Part shown: positions 17,855 through 25,829 of the stretch, piece by piece | Layout of the letters: the number at the start of each line of letters is the position of its first letter | Position numbering within the stretch: position 1 is the first letter of the stretch | DNA from: Halegenticoccus soli | Lineage (GTDB): Archaea > Halobacteriota > Halobacteria > Halobacteriales > Haloferacaceae | Reading direction: 5' to 3' | Assembly: GCF_002844195.1 (NCBI RefSeq) | Contig: NZ_PEND01000005.1 | Coordinates: 124,001 to 188,000, forward strand | DNA: 64,000 nucleotides | Notes under the pieces: model-generated | What the model was told of the DNA's origin: nothing | The model's input: only the letters and a program-made list of their open reading frames with translations | Databases searched by the model: none | Program-made: the position numbers and the translations under genes

Positions 17855-18394
17855 ATGTGGAATACCGTCCTACTCACTCACATGGTAGACGTTGCGGGTC
17901 ACCTCGGAGCGACGCTGATCGCGCTTTCGCCGATCTGGTTCCTCGTGGACCTGCGCGCTGCGGTAACCGGCATTCTCGTCGGACTCCCGCTCGGACTCCT
18001 CCCCGACGTCGACATCTGGCTGAAGAAGGTTTTCCCGACGATCCACCACCACGGAGTGACGCACACGATCGTGTTCGTGACGCTGGTCAGCGCCGTCGCC
18101 GCTCTGATCGTCACCCCGGCGCTCCTGTCCCTCCGGAAGGATACCCACCGAAATCGAATTGGACGGCCGTACCTGTTCACCTTTGCGATATCCTGGGTCG
18201 CTAGCCTGAGCCACATTTTCGGGGACATGCTCGCGTCACCCGACATCGTCCGATACCAGCCGGTCGAACCGTTCTGGCCCCTGTACCACCAGCCGATCAC
18301 TGTCGACGTCATCTACTACAACGCGTTCGTCTGGAACGCGGGACTGCTCGCCGTCGGCGTCGTCCTCAATCTCGCCCTGTGGCGATGGCGCTGA
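17855..18394 (+). CDS. YdjM-type membrane metal-dependent hydrolase
   Basis: A 179-aa membrane protein of the DUF457/YdjM (LexA-regulated, membrane-bound hydrolase) family. Conserved polar groups sit at membrane edges: GLLPDVDIW near residue 50, the histidine cluster HHHGVTHTI near 66, HIFGDML near 121, and later WPLYHQPI. These His/Asp residues are the presumed metal ligands. Four to five hydrophobic segments are visible. The gene diverges from the LLM/VTT chimera. A second ATG 9 codons in (MVDVAGHLG) is an alternative start. Substrate unknown. Confidence 0.8.
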   Translation: MWNTVLLTHMVDVAGHLGATLIALSPIWFLVDLRAAVTGILVGLPLGLLPDVDIWLKKVFPTIHHHGVTHTIVFVTLVSAVAALIVTPALLSLRKDTHRNRIGRPYLFTFAISWVASLSHIFGDMLASPDIVRYQPVEPFWPLYHQPITVDVIYYNAFVWNAGLLAVGVVLNLALWRWR

Positions 18395-18561
18395 GGGAAC
18401 CTTGTCCGAACGCGTGCGATTGCATTGCCGGCCGAGCGGGACTGCCGCCTAGAGAAAATCGATCGTGAAGTATCGCTACCAGTTTGAAATACAGTTATTA
18501 AGTAACGACAGCGATAACGCTTATTGACGAAGGGAAAGCACAATAATGTGCGAGGGGAGCT

Positions 18562-19110
18562 ATGACTGAAAACCAGCCAGAAGCGGATGAGAGGGGAGAA
18601 TCGACGCGGAGAGACGTCCTCAAGACAGGAGCGGCCGCCGCCGCAGGAATCGGTCTCGCGAGCGCTGGCACTGCTACCGCCCAAGATGGTGACGATGATA
18701 TCATCGAAGAGCAGGGTGGTAAGGCGCTCATCTTCACGAACCAGTTCCGCCCCGGCGCTCGGTTCGTCATCACCAGTCGCGTCCTCGACTGGGTCCCCAA
18801 CGTTCCGGACGTTCAGGACAGCGTCTGGTCCAATTACAACACCCGCAACATTCGGTACCTCAATACGAACGAGATCGTCCCGTTCTTCATCGCTCAAGAC
18901 GCGGAGATTCCTCCGTACAAACAACAGTTCGGATACGTCGTCGATGACGAAGGCGACTTCAGAAACGGGACGCAGCAACCCGAGGTGTACGAGATGAATC
19001 GGCAATGGGAGCCGTTTGGCGACAATCCAAATCTCTTCACCGTTCAGTTCTCTCCCGTTAACGAAGACGAAGAGGACGACGTCCTGGAAGACGACGACTG
19101 GTGGGTGTAG
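18562..19110 (+). CDS. Tat-exported protein, distant paralogue of the 45.2 kb protein
   Basis: A 182-aa protein with a twin-arginine signal (TRRDVLKTGAAAAAGIGLAS, ending TATAQ) and an acidic mature part. The stretch ALIFTNQFRPGARFVITSRV closely parallels LVQANDFIPGARFRVTGSL of the proteins at 1.1 and 45.2 kb, so the three belong to one family. Later there are repeated aromatic/asparagine-rich segments (SVWSNYNTRNIRYLNTNEIV) and an acidic tail EDEEDDVLEDDDWWV. Probably a cell-surface or secreted protein. No catalytic motif and no known function. Confidence 0.7.
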   Translation: MTENQPEADERGESTRRDVLKTGAAAAAGIGLASAGTATAQDGDDDIIEEQGGKALIFTNQFRPGARFVITSRVLDWVPNVPDVQDSVWSNYNTRNIRYLNTNEIVPFFIAQDAEIPPYKQQFGYVVDDEGDFRNGTQQPEVYEMNRQWEPFGDNPNLFTVQFSPVNEDEEDDVLEDDDWWV

Positions 19111-19372
19111 GTGACTCACAGCCGTCACGCTAACTGACCGAAAGACTCGCGGAACTCCCTGTTTTTGCGAAACCCGTCACGAGGGGCCCTCTCAGTGAGG
19201 GTAGCGTTGCGTCTCTCGCGATTCGGAAGATCCTCTCGGATTCGTCACCGTCTCCGAACGCTTCCGCCTCCAAATCAGCCTCGCAGAAGCACGCTAACAG
19301 GGATATCACACTTAAAATCCAGGGGTTTGTAACCCGAACGTCTAGTACACTGCCTGTTGGACGTGAAAGTGG

Positions 19373-20386
19373 ATGGATAGAAATCCCGTAACGACCACGC
19401 TAGTCGCGGCTCTCATCGTCGTGCTCGCGGTAGCGAGCGCCGCCGTCATCGGCGTCGCTACCCTCGAACGGCCGCGGATCGACGGAGTCGACAACAGCTG
19501 GGGGACCGTCGCGGAGAACCGGACCGAGATCGAAACGCAGATCGCCGTCGACAATCCGCGGTTGCTCGAGTGGGGTGACGGCGTCGCCGACGTCACGTAC
19601 ACGGTCTCGCTGAACAGCGTCCAGATCGCGGACGGACGGAAAAAGCAGGTGGATCTCTCCGGCGGGCGCGACGTCATCACCGCTTCGACGTGGATGAACA
19701 ACGACGACGTCCCCGAGTGGTGGGTGACGCACGTCAACAACGACGAGACGACGACGGTGCGCGTGAATCCGGCTGTCGTCGTCGAGTCCACTGACGTGAC
19801 GTTCCCGGTCGATTCTCGGACGCGGACGCGAACAGTAGAAACCGACCTGCTCGCCCCACTCCAGACGAACGAGACGCGACGGTTCGGGGCGTTCGGGCGC
19901 ACGCTCCTCGTCGTCAACGGGACGGACGCCCGCTGGGGGCACGCCACCGCCGAACGGACGCCGTTGATCGTCTCCGCGACGGTCACGAACCCGACGCCGG
20001 TCCCGATTCCGATCGCGGACATCGGCTACACGATCCGGATGAACGGGGTACGCGTCGGCCACAGCGTCGGCGACCAGGAAGAAGTGATTCCGCCTCACAG
20101 CACCCGGACGATAGAGACGAGGGCGATCATCGACAACTCCAAGTTGGACGAGTGGTGGGTCACACACCTCAGGAACGACGAAACGACGCGGCTGACCGTC
20201 GACTTTCACGCGACTGTCGAGTATCGAGGAGAGCGACAGCGGCTCCCGCTCGACTTTCTCACCTACCAGCGGACGTTCGACACGAACATCTTCCAGCAGA
20301 ACGCGGTGTCGGTGAACGGATCCGTCGATACGGACGGGACTCCCGCTCAGGAACCGACGCCTCGAACGCGGACGGCCTCGCGATGA
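19373..20386 (+). CDS. Membrane-anchored protein with two WHy/LEA-2 domains
   Basis: A 337-aa protein with an N-terminal membrane anchor (LVAALIVVLAVASAAVIGV) and two copies of a LEA type-2/WHy beta-sandwich domain. The first (about 35-150) has TEIETQIAVDNP, VTYTVSLNSVQIADG and WWVTHVNNDETTTV. The second (about 190-290) has LIVSATVTNPTPVPIPI, IGYTIRMNGVRVG and WWVTHLRNDETTRL. The matching WWVTH.xNDET elements show the internal duplication. Such domains are linked to desiccation or osmotic stress, a plausible role at the halophile surface. Its TGA overlaps the ATG of the next, broken gene by 4 nt. Confidence 0.85.
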   Translation: MDRNPVTTTLVAALIVVLAVASAAVIGVATLERPRIDGVDNSWGTVAENRTEIETQIAVDNPRLLEWGDGVADVTYTVSLNSVQIADGRKKQVDLSGGRDVITASTWMNNDDVPEWWVTHVNNDETTTVRVNPAVVVESTDVTFPVDSRTRTRTVETDLLAPLQTNETRRFGAFGRTLLVVNGTDARWGHATAERTPLIVSATVTNPTPVPIPIADIGYTIRMNGVRVGHSVGDQEEVIPPHSTRTIETRAIIDNSKLDEWWVTHLRNDETTRLTVDFHATVEYRGERQRLPLDFLTYQRTFDTNIFQQNAVSVNGSVDTDGTPAQEPTPRTRTASR

Positions 20387-21066
20387 GCGATCTTCGGCAG
20401 GCACTTCAGAACCAGATCCGCGGGGTCACGGGTGCGCTCCTCGTCGTCGGGCTCACGTTCCACTACACGATGGAGACGTGGTGGCTCGGCTGGACACTGC
20501 CGCTCCCCTAGCTCGTCGGTTACGCGCTGGTCGGACTCACGCTCGTCACCCTCGTCGCCCGAAGCATCGGCTTTTACCAAGGAGACGCCAATCGACCGAG
20601 CGCGCGGAGCCGCAAATGGGGACTCACCGTCGACTTCTCCGAGATCGTCATGCAGCGTTTCATCGCATCGTACCCCCTACTTCTCGTGCTCGGTGCGGCG
20701 AGCGGACTCGCGCCGTGGAACGACGTCATCGTCGGCCTGCTCGTGGTGGTGCTTGCGACCTACAACGCCATTCAAGCCGAGCTCGCCGAAGAGAAAGGCG
20801 AAGCCACTTCACGAACACCCACGACTGACGAACCGCCTACAACGGCGCAGTCGGGCGCGGATCTCGCAGCTCGTTTTTCCCGTCGAAACCGAGAGGAAGC
20901 GACCGAGTCCGGCACGCAACGCGAGTCGGGCCTTTCAGGATGCGCCGGCAGAAACGACTCGGTTTCTGAGAGGTCGGGCGAGCGGTGCGGACGCCGAAGC
21001 GGTCCGTGTTCGCTTGGCCCGCCTCAATCGGGAACGAGCCGATCGAGGCACGCGCGGGTTTCTTGA
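20383..21066 (+). pseudogene. DUF2391/TIGR02587-type membrane protein with an in-frame TAG
   Basis: Translation from ATG 20383 gives MSDLRQALQNQIRGVTGALL, then METWWLGWTLPLP, and hits TAG at 20509. The same frame then continues LVGYALVGLTLVTLVARSIG, VDFSEIVMQRFIASYPLLLV and LLVVVLATYNAIQA. These pieces in this order match a family of haloarchaeal integral membrane proteins, in which a Tyr is usual at the stop. A TAC-to-TAG change is likely. The frame runs on past the usual family end into low-quality sequence. Coupled to the upstream LEA gene by ATGA. Non-functional unless TAG is suppressed. Confidence 0.75.
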
Positions 21067-22043
21067 TTTTCGTCACGGGGGCTCTCAAACCCCCGACGGG
21101 AGGTGCAGTTTTCAGCGACCGCCACGGAGCGAATTCGGCAGGAGGCACGGATTTCAACCGTCTCGAATTTTCGACCCGTCTGCGATTCCGTCCGCCGTTA
21201 CACTGTTAGTTCCGTAACGATATCTCGTGTGGTGGGAAGGAGGGCCACCGCTTTGGCGGAATCAGGATGAATCGGGGGCGCTCCGAACACGTTCGAGCAA
21301 CGTGACGAAGCACGGGAAACTCGCTCACCAGTAACTTCCGTTTTCGGCCGCTGACTTACGATGGAGGGACTCACCGGCGGAACCGCATAAAAAATCACGG
21401 GCTGGGCGACGGGTATGCAAATCGAAAAGGCATGCTCGGCTGACGCAAAAGGTGAGAGGCTGCCCCCGCACCGGTTTCTGCGAACCGCCGTCGGATCTCC
21501 CTCGGACATCTCGTCACTTCATCTCTCGTTTCTGAATGGTCTACTTCGCGTCCTATACCTTAACCGACGTGTAAACAAATATAATTGGATAGTTGCAGAA
21601 ATACAATAAAGAAGATAAATCGGTGGCCGAGACGAGGCTTGGGTTACGAATGGAAGCACGAAACGCTTATTCTCGGCGGATATGAGCCTCTAATTCGCCG
21701 TTCGCGTACGTCGATGAGTTGGACGACACGAGTGGAGTACGACGGTGGCTGAGCTCCGAAGCGATCCCTCGAAAACGGAGAAAATACGGCTTCTGACGAC
21801 TCAATCGGATCCATCGACCGGTTTTCGCTCCGTTTCGGTCCGGAATCCGAACTGTAGTCCTATAACTTCTGTCGGAATCGCCCCACCGTGGACATGCTGT
21901 CCAATTCGTTACAGCCGTCCATCGTCCATCTCCGCGGTCGTGTCGGCGACGTACCGTCGGATCCGGTATTCACACTAACGCGACAGACCCGCCCGAACGT
22001 CGAAACGGGAATCTTAACACTCATTCACACAGAGTTCGGAGCG
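21067..22043. other. Intergenic, about 980 nt
   Basis: No gene recognised. A 6-bp-stem hairpin (CGGGGG/CCCCCG) at 21076-21095 could act as a terminator, although no T-run follows. AT-rich DNA at 21560-21630 and a TATA-like stretch near 22015 (ATCTTAACACTC) precede the lipoprotein gene. Confidence 0.4.
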
Positions 22044-22658
22044 ATGAAAACAAGGTACCAACTGATGGCGGCGGCGGTCGTCCTGCTCGCCGGATGTAGC
22101 GGCTTCGGACCGTTGTCGGACTCGTCCGCGGAGACGCCCGCGGCGTCGCCCACCGCAACCGACTCGCCGACGCAGACGGCGACGCCGACCCCGACGGCGA
22201 CGCCGACACCGACGGCGACGGCGACGCCGACCGCGACGCCGTACCCCGAGTGGAGCCCGCCTCAGGAGCCGAACCAGCCCACCGAGGACAAGATAGAGGA
22301 GGGGCGCATCTCCGACGTGCAGTTCGTCGACCGCGAACCCGCCGAGAGCGGCGGCTACTCGAACTTCGACCTCCAAATTGTCGCCAACACCTCGATGGAG
22401 AACGTCGATCCGCCGGAACACGGCACCGTGGAGGGCGAGCCGTACTTCCTCGTCGAGATCAACGACACGCTGGTGGAGCGGTCGACGTACGTCTCTCAGG
22501 AGACGAACGGGACGTTCGACGTCACCGTCCGGAAGAAGGGTCTCGAACAGTTCGAACCGGGCGACCTTGAGGTGACGGTGCTCTTGGTCGACCGGGACAG
22601 TAAGTACGACGACGTCTACGGCGTCTGGACCGGGACTATTGAGTACGACCCGAACTGA
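22044..22658 (+). CDS. Lipoprotein with Thr-Pro linker
   Basis: A 204-aa lipoprotein. MKTRYQLMAAAVVLLAGCSG supplies a signal peptide and lipobox (LAGC). Next comes a low-complexity linker of alternating Thr-Pro/Ala-Thr (about residues 30-70), coded by GC-rich near-tandem repeats, as in many haloarchaeal surface lipoproteins. The remaining 130 residues form an acidic beta-rich domain (FDLQIVANTSMENVD, PYFLVEINDTLVERS, FDVTVRKKGLEQFEPGDLEV, YGVWTGTIEY), Ig-like in pattern. The start at 22044 is chosen because the signal begins there. Surface anchored; function unknown. Confidence 0.75.
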   Translation: MKTRYQLMAAAVVLLAGCSGFGPLSDSSAETPAASPTATDSPTQTATPTPTATPTPTATATPTATPYPEWSPPQEPNQPTEDKIEEGRISDVQFVDREPAESGGYSNFDLQIVANTSMENVDPPEHGTVEGEPYFLVEINDTLVERSTYVSQETNGTFDVTVRKKGLEQFEPGDLEVTVLLVDRDSKYDDVYGVWTGTIEYDPN

Positions 22659-23236
22659 GAACGGCAGCGGCGTCCTTTTTCGCGGATGCGTTCCGTGCTT
22701 CGGCGCGATGCCTTCCTGTTCCTACTGTGTCCGCTCGTTCCCCGATGTATCGTAGGGTCGTTCTGTGCCGACGGCGGACAACGGACCGCGGCTTGGAGTG
22801 TGTCCACGCGACCACTCGACGGGCAATTCGTATGCGTACCTCCAGTCGTTCGCCGTCGAACTAGAAGGACGCATTCGCGGACGAGTTGTCGTCACGACGG
22901 CGCACGCGCGGTCAAGGAACCTTGAAACTCCCATCGATCCGTGAGACGACGCCGATTTCCTCGATCCGGGTCCAAGAAGCGAACCGCTTCAACGATCAAC
23001 GGTTTCGATTGTGACCGTTCCGTCCGACAGCTCCGACGGACCGATATCGGGTACCGACGCTTCGAACGCGTGAGACGACCCAGCCTCAGCTCCGAGATAT
23101 GCTAAGTACAGCAACTGTGTGCGGGATTGTAACTATTAGTAATGACTAACGTGGTACAGATCGTAGCGGAACTAGCGCTCTCTGTGCGAAGAGTGGAGGA
23201 GCGGAGCCGTCGAGATGAGCGCAGGAGGGGCCAACA
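22659..23236. other. Intergenic, about 580 nt
   Basis: No supported gene. The sequence before 23237 (TGTAACTATTAGTAATGACTAACG) is AT-rich and may hold the flavoenzyme promoter. A purine-rich GCAGGAGGGGCC lies about 11 nt before the ATG and is a credible ribosome binding site. Confidence 0.45.
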
Positions 23237-24628
23237 ATGGCAGCAACCGGAAAAGGCGTTGATGAAATACCTATTGAAGACTTGCGAGAAACGTTTCGGG
23301 GTACCCTCGTCGGACCCGATGACCCAGAGTTCGACGATGCACGCGCGATCTACAACGCGATGATCGACAAGCGTCCGCGGCTGATCGCCCAGTGCACAGA
23401 TGTCGCAGACGTGATTGCGGCTGTGGACTTTGCACGCGACCACGGCCTCGAAACCGCGATCCGGAGCGGTGGTCACAACGGTCCGGGCCTGGCCATGGTG
23501 GACGATGGCTTAGTTATCGACCTCTCCGCCATGAAGGGCATCCAAGTCGATCCCGACACGATGACCGTGCGCGTCGAACCTGGATGCGTCTGGGGCGATG
23601 TGGACCACGCCACCCAGGCATTCGGGCTTGCGGCGGTCAGTGGGGTCATTTCCACGACCGGTGTCGGAGGGCTGACCCTGGGCGGAGGGCACGGCTATCT
23701 GACCCGGAAATACGGCCTGACCATCGATAATTTACTGAGCGCAGACGTCGTGCTGGCCGACGGACGGTTCGTCCACGCGAGCGCCGACGAGCACCCTGAT
23801 CTGTTCTGGGCGCTCCGCGGGGGCGGTGGCAATTTCGGCGTGGTCACCTCGTTCAAGTACCGGCTCCATCCAGTGGACACGGTAGTCGCCGGACCGATGC
23901 TTTGGCCGATCGAAGAGCTCGAATCTACTATGCGCTGGTACCGCGAATGGCTGCCGCGGGCATCTGAAGACGTGTACGCGTTCTACCTGACCGCCGAGGT
24001 ACCGGGCGATCCATTTCCGGAGGAAATCCATGGCGAGAAGGTCTGTGGATTGATGTGGTGCTACCTGGGGTCGGAGGACGAGTTGACGAGGGTGACCCAA
24101 CCCGCCCGAGATGTCGCCGAACCGCTCTTCGAGCATCTCGGAGAGATGCCGTATTCGGCGCTGCAAAGCATGTTCGATGCACTCTATCCGCCGGGTGACC
24201 AGTGGTACTGGAAGGGCGACTTCGTTCGCGAACTGAGCGACGACGCAATCGCCGCGCACCGACGCTTCGCCGAAGTGCCGACCCCGAAGTCGACGATGCA
24301 TCTCTATCCGATCGACGGCGCCGTCCACCGCGTCGGCGCGGACGATACGGCGTGGAACTACCGGGACGCTACCTGGTCGATGGTCATCGCGGGCGTCGAT
24401 CCGGATCCCGCCAACCGGGAGAGGATTAGCAACTGGGCCCGCGACTACTGGGAGGCGGTACACGAGCATTCGGCGAACGGCGCGTACGTCAACTTCATGA
24501 TGGAAGAGGGCCAAGCCCGGATCCAGGCCACCTACGGCGGCAACTACGATCGGCTGCGGGAGGTCAAGGCCAAGTACGATCCTCACAACTTCTTCCATGT
24601 GAACCAAAACATCGAACCAGCAACGTGA
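23237..24628 (+). CDS. FAD-linked oxidoreductase, BBE type (second copy)
   Basis: A 463-aa homologue of the enzyme at 6.4 kb, with the same order of elements: YNAMIDKRPRLIAQC, RSGGHNGPG (His80 as likely FAD-linking residue), VEPGCVWGDVDHATQAFG, GGLTLGGGHGYLTRKYGL, WALRGGGGNFGVVTSFKY, and a C-terminal BBE stretch ending YDRLREVKAKYDPHNFFHVN. The body differs widely from the first copy, so they are old paralogues or separate acquisitions with probably different substrates. The ATG is preceded by a purine-rich GGAGGGG. Confidence 0.88.
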   Translation: MAATGKGVDEIPIEDLRETFRGTLVGPDDPEFDDARAIYNAMIDKRPRLIAQCTDVADVIAAVDFARDHGLETAIRSGGHNGPGLAMVDDGLVIDLSAMKGIQVDPDTMTVRVEPGCVWGDVDHATQAFGLAAVSGVISTTGVGGLTLGGGHGYLTRKYGLTIDNLLSADVVLADGRFVHASADEHPDLFWALRGGGGNFGVVTSFKYRLHPVDTVVAGPMLWPIEELESTMRWYREWLPRASEDVYAFYLTAEVPGDPFPEEIHGEKVCGLMWCYLGSEDELTRVTQPARDVAEPLFEHLGEMPYSALQSMFDALYPPGDQWYWKGDFVRELSDDAIAAHRRFAEVPTPKSTMHLYPIDGAVHRVGADDTAWNYRDATWSMVIAGVDPDPANRERISNWARDYWEAVHEHSANGAYVNFMMEEGQARIQATYGGNYDRLREVKAKYDPHNFFHVNQNIEPAT

Positions 24629-24630
24629 AC

Positions 24631-24659
24631 GATGTCCCGCCGTGAACGGTGGGGATACC
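24631..24659. mobile_element. Remnant of an IS1341-type right end
   Basis: Read leftwards the segment is GGTATCCCCACCGTTCACGG then CGGGACATC. This is the hairpin-plus-GATGTC pattern found at the ends of the other tnpB elements here. It starts 2 nt after the flavoenzyme stop. Confidence 0.5.
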
Positions 24660-24673
24660 TTCATAGGGTCGGA

Positions 24674-24694
24674 CGAAGCGGCGGAGCCACTTCG
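24674..24694. repeat. 21-nt 9-3-9 hairpin (loop GGA), one mismatch
   Basis: Arms CGAAGCGGC and GCCACTTCG around GGA. It resembles the hairpin at 148-168 and has the same geometry. Confidence 0.65.
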
Positions 24695-25038
24695 TGGCGA
24701 TGGGAGAACCGAGTTCCCCGCACCGCGCCAGAACGGTTCGTCGGCTCGCGACGGTAGTTCCCTTCCCCAAGGATACCGGATCCGCGCGTTCCGCGTCGGG
24801 CCGCGGTCATGACGTGGTGAGGCAGCTCGCACCCCCGTTCGATCGCAAGCGGAGGAAGTTCATGCCGCACAGTGAGCGTGACCCGCATGGACGACGCTGT
24901 CCGTCCCCGCTCACGCTTCTGAGGCTCGTTATCAGTTATCAAGCCGTCGGTCGTTCTCATCGCTTCGATCCGTTCAAATCTTTCACCCGGTATTAGCTAT
25001 GTCTTAGTGAAGATCGTAGAGAAGTATAGCTGTCGGAC
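24695..25038. other. Intergenic before the CAP gene
   Basis: No coding frame supported. It may be the inside of a decayed IS, given the end remnant and hairpin on its left side. Confidence 0.4.
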
Positions 25039-25572
25039 ATGACACGCGAATCACGCCGGTCGTTCGCGCGAAAAGTAGCCGCGGTCGTGATTGGGGGATC
25101 CGCACTCAGTGCCGTCGGCACTCGCCGGTCGACCGCCCGAACGACGGAGGACGAATACGAGAGGGAGGTCGAACGCGCCATCCACAGGCGCGTCAACCGC
25201 ATTCGAACGGATCGGGGGCTCGATCCCCTCGCGTACGGCGATCGGCTCGCGGAGATCGCGGCGTACCACAGCTGGGATATGGCCGACGTGGGGTACTTTT
25301 CGCACACGTCCCCCGACGGTGAGACGGTGAGCGACCGGTACGAGAAGTTCGGGCTCTCTTGTCGCCGCTGGGGCGAAAACATCCTATACAACTACGCGGC
25401 CGACGAGTCGCCGACCGAGGCTGCGCGACAGAGCGTCGACCAGTGGATGCAGAGCAGCGGGCACCGACGAAATATCCTCGCCGACTTCTGGACTGCCGAG
25501 GGGATTGGGGTGGAGGTCGCTTCGGACGGCCGCCTGTACCTGACCCAGAATTTCGGGACGGGTTGTCGCTGA
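25039..25572 (+). CDS. Secreted CAP-domain (SCP/PR1) protein
   Basis: A 177-aa protein with an N-terminal twin-arginine-type signal (ESRRSFARKVAAVVIGGSAL) followed by a CAP domain. Signatures are HRRVNRIRTDRGLDPLAYGD, AAYHSWDMADVGYFSHTSPD, the GENI motif, SGHRRNIL and the closing GIGVEVASDGRLYLTQNFG. The His/Glu pairs of the CAP cavity are present. CAP proteins are extracellular with varied roles, and no specific activity can be assigned. Single gene with its own AT-rich upstream region. Confidence 0.88.
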   Translation: MTRESRRSFARKVAAVVIGGSALSAVGTRRSTARTTEDEYEREVERAIHRRVNRIRTDRGLDPLAYGDRLAEIAAYHSWDMADVGYFSHTSPDGETVSDRYEKFGLSCRRWGENILYNYAADESPTEAARQSVDQWMQSSGHRRNILADFWTAEGIGVEVASDGRLYLTQNFGTGCR

Positions 25573-25829
25573 GCCCCGGGCTCTCCCCGCCATCCGGAAT
25601 CGTCCACGCGGTTGTTCGACTTGACCCACGTCGAGCGACCTCTGAGATGGCCACCTCGTGAGGACCGCTCTCCGCGACTAAGGGGGTCGGACCGGTACGA
25701 GCGGGTCACGCTGTTCTCCGGGCGAGAATCTCCGAATTGCCGGGATCGTTTGCTCCGGGAGGCACCTCTTCCAGATAAATCATACGCGAAAAATTTAAAC
25801 TTTTCCTGAATAACCAAAACTCTACAGTC

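Noticed and set aside
22160..22245. Short GC-rich tandem repeats resembling a CRISPR or minisatellite
   Set aside because: They encode the Thr-Pro linker of a lipoprotein; no spacer-repeat regularity.
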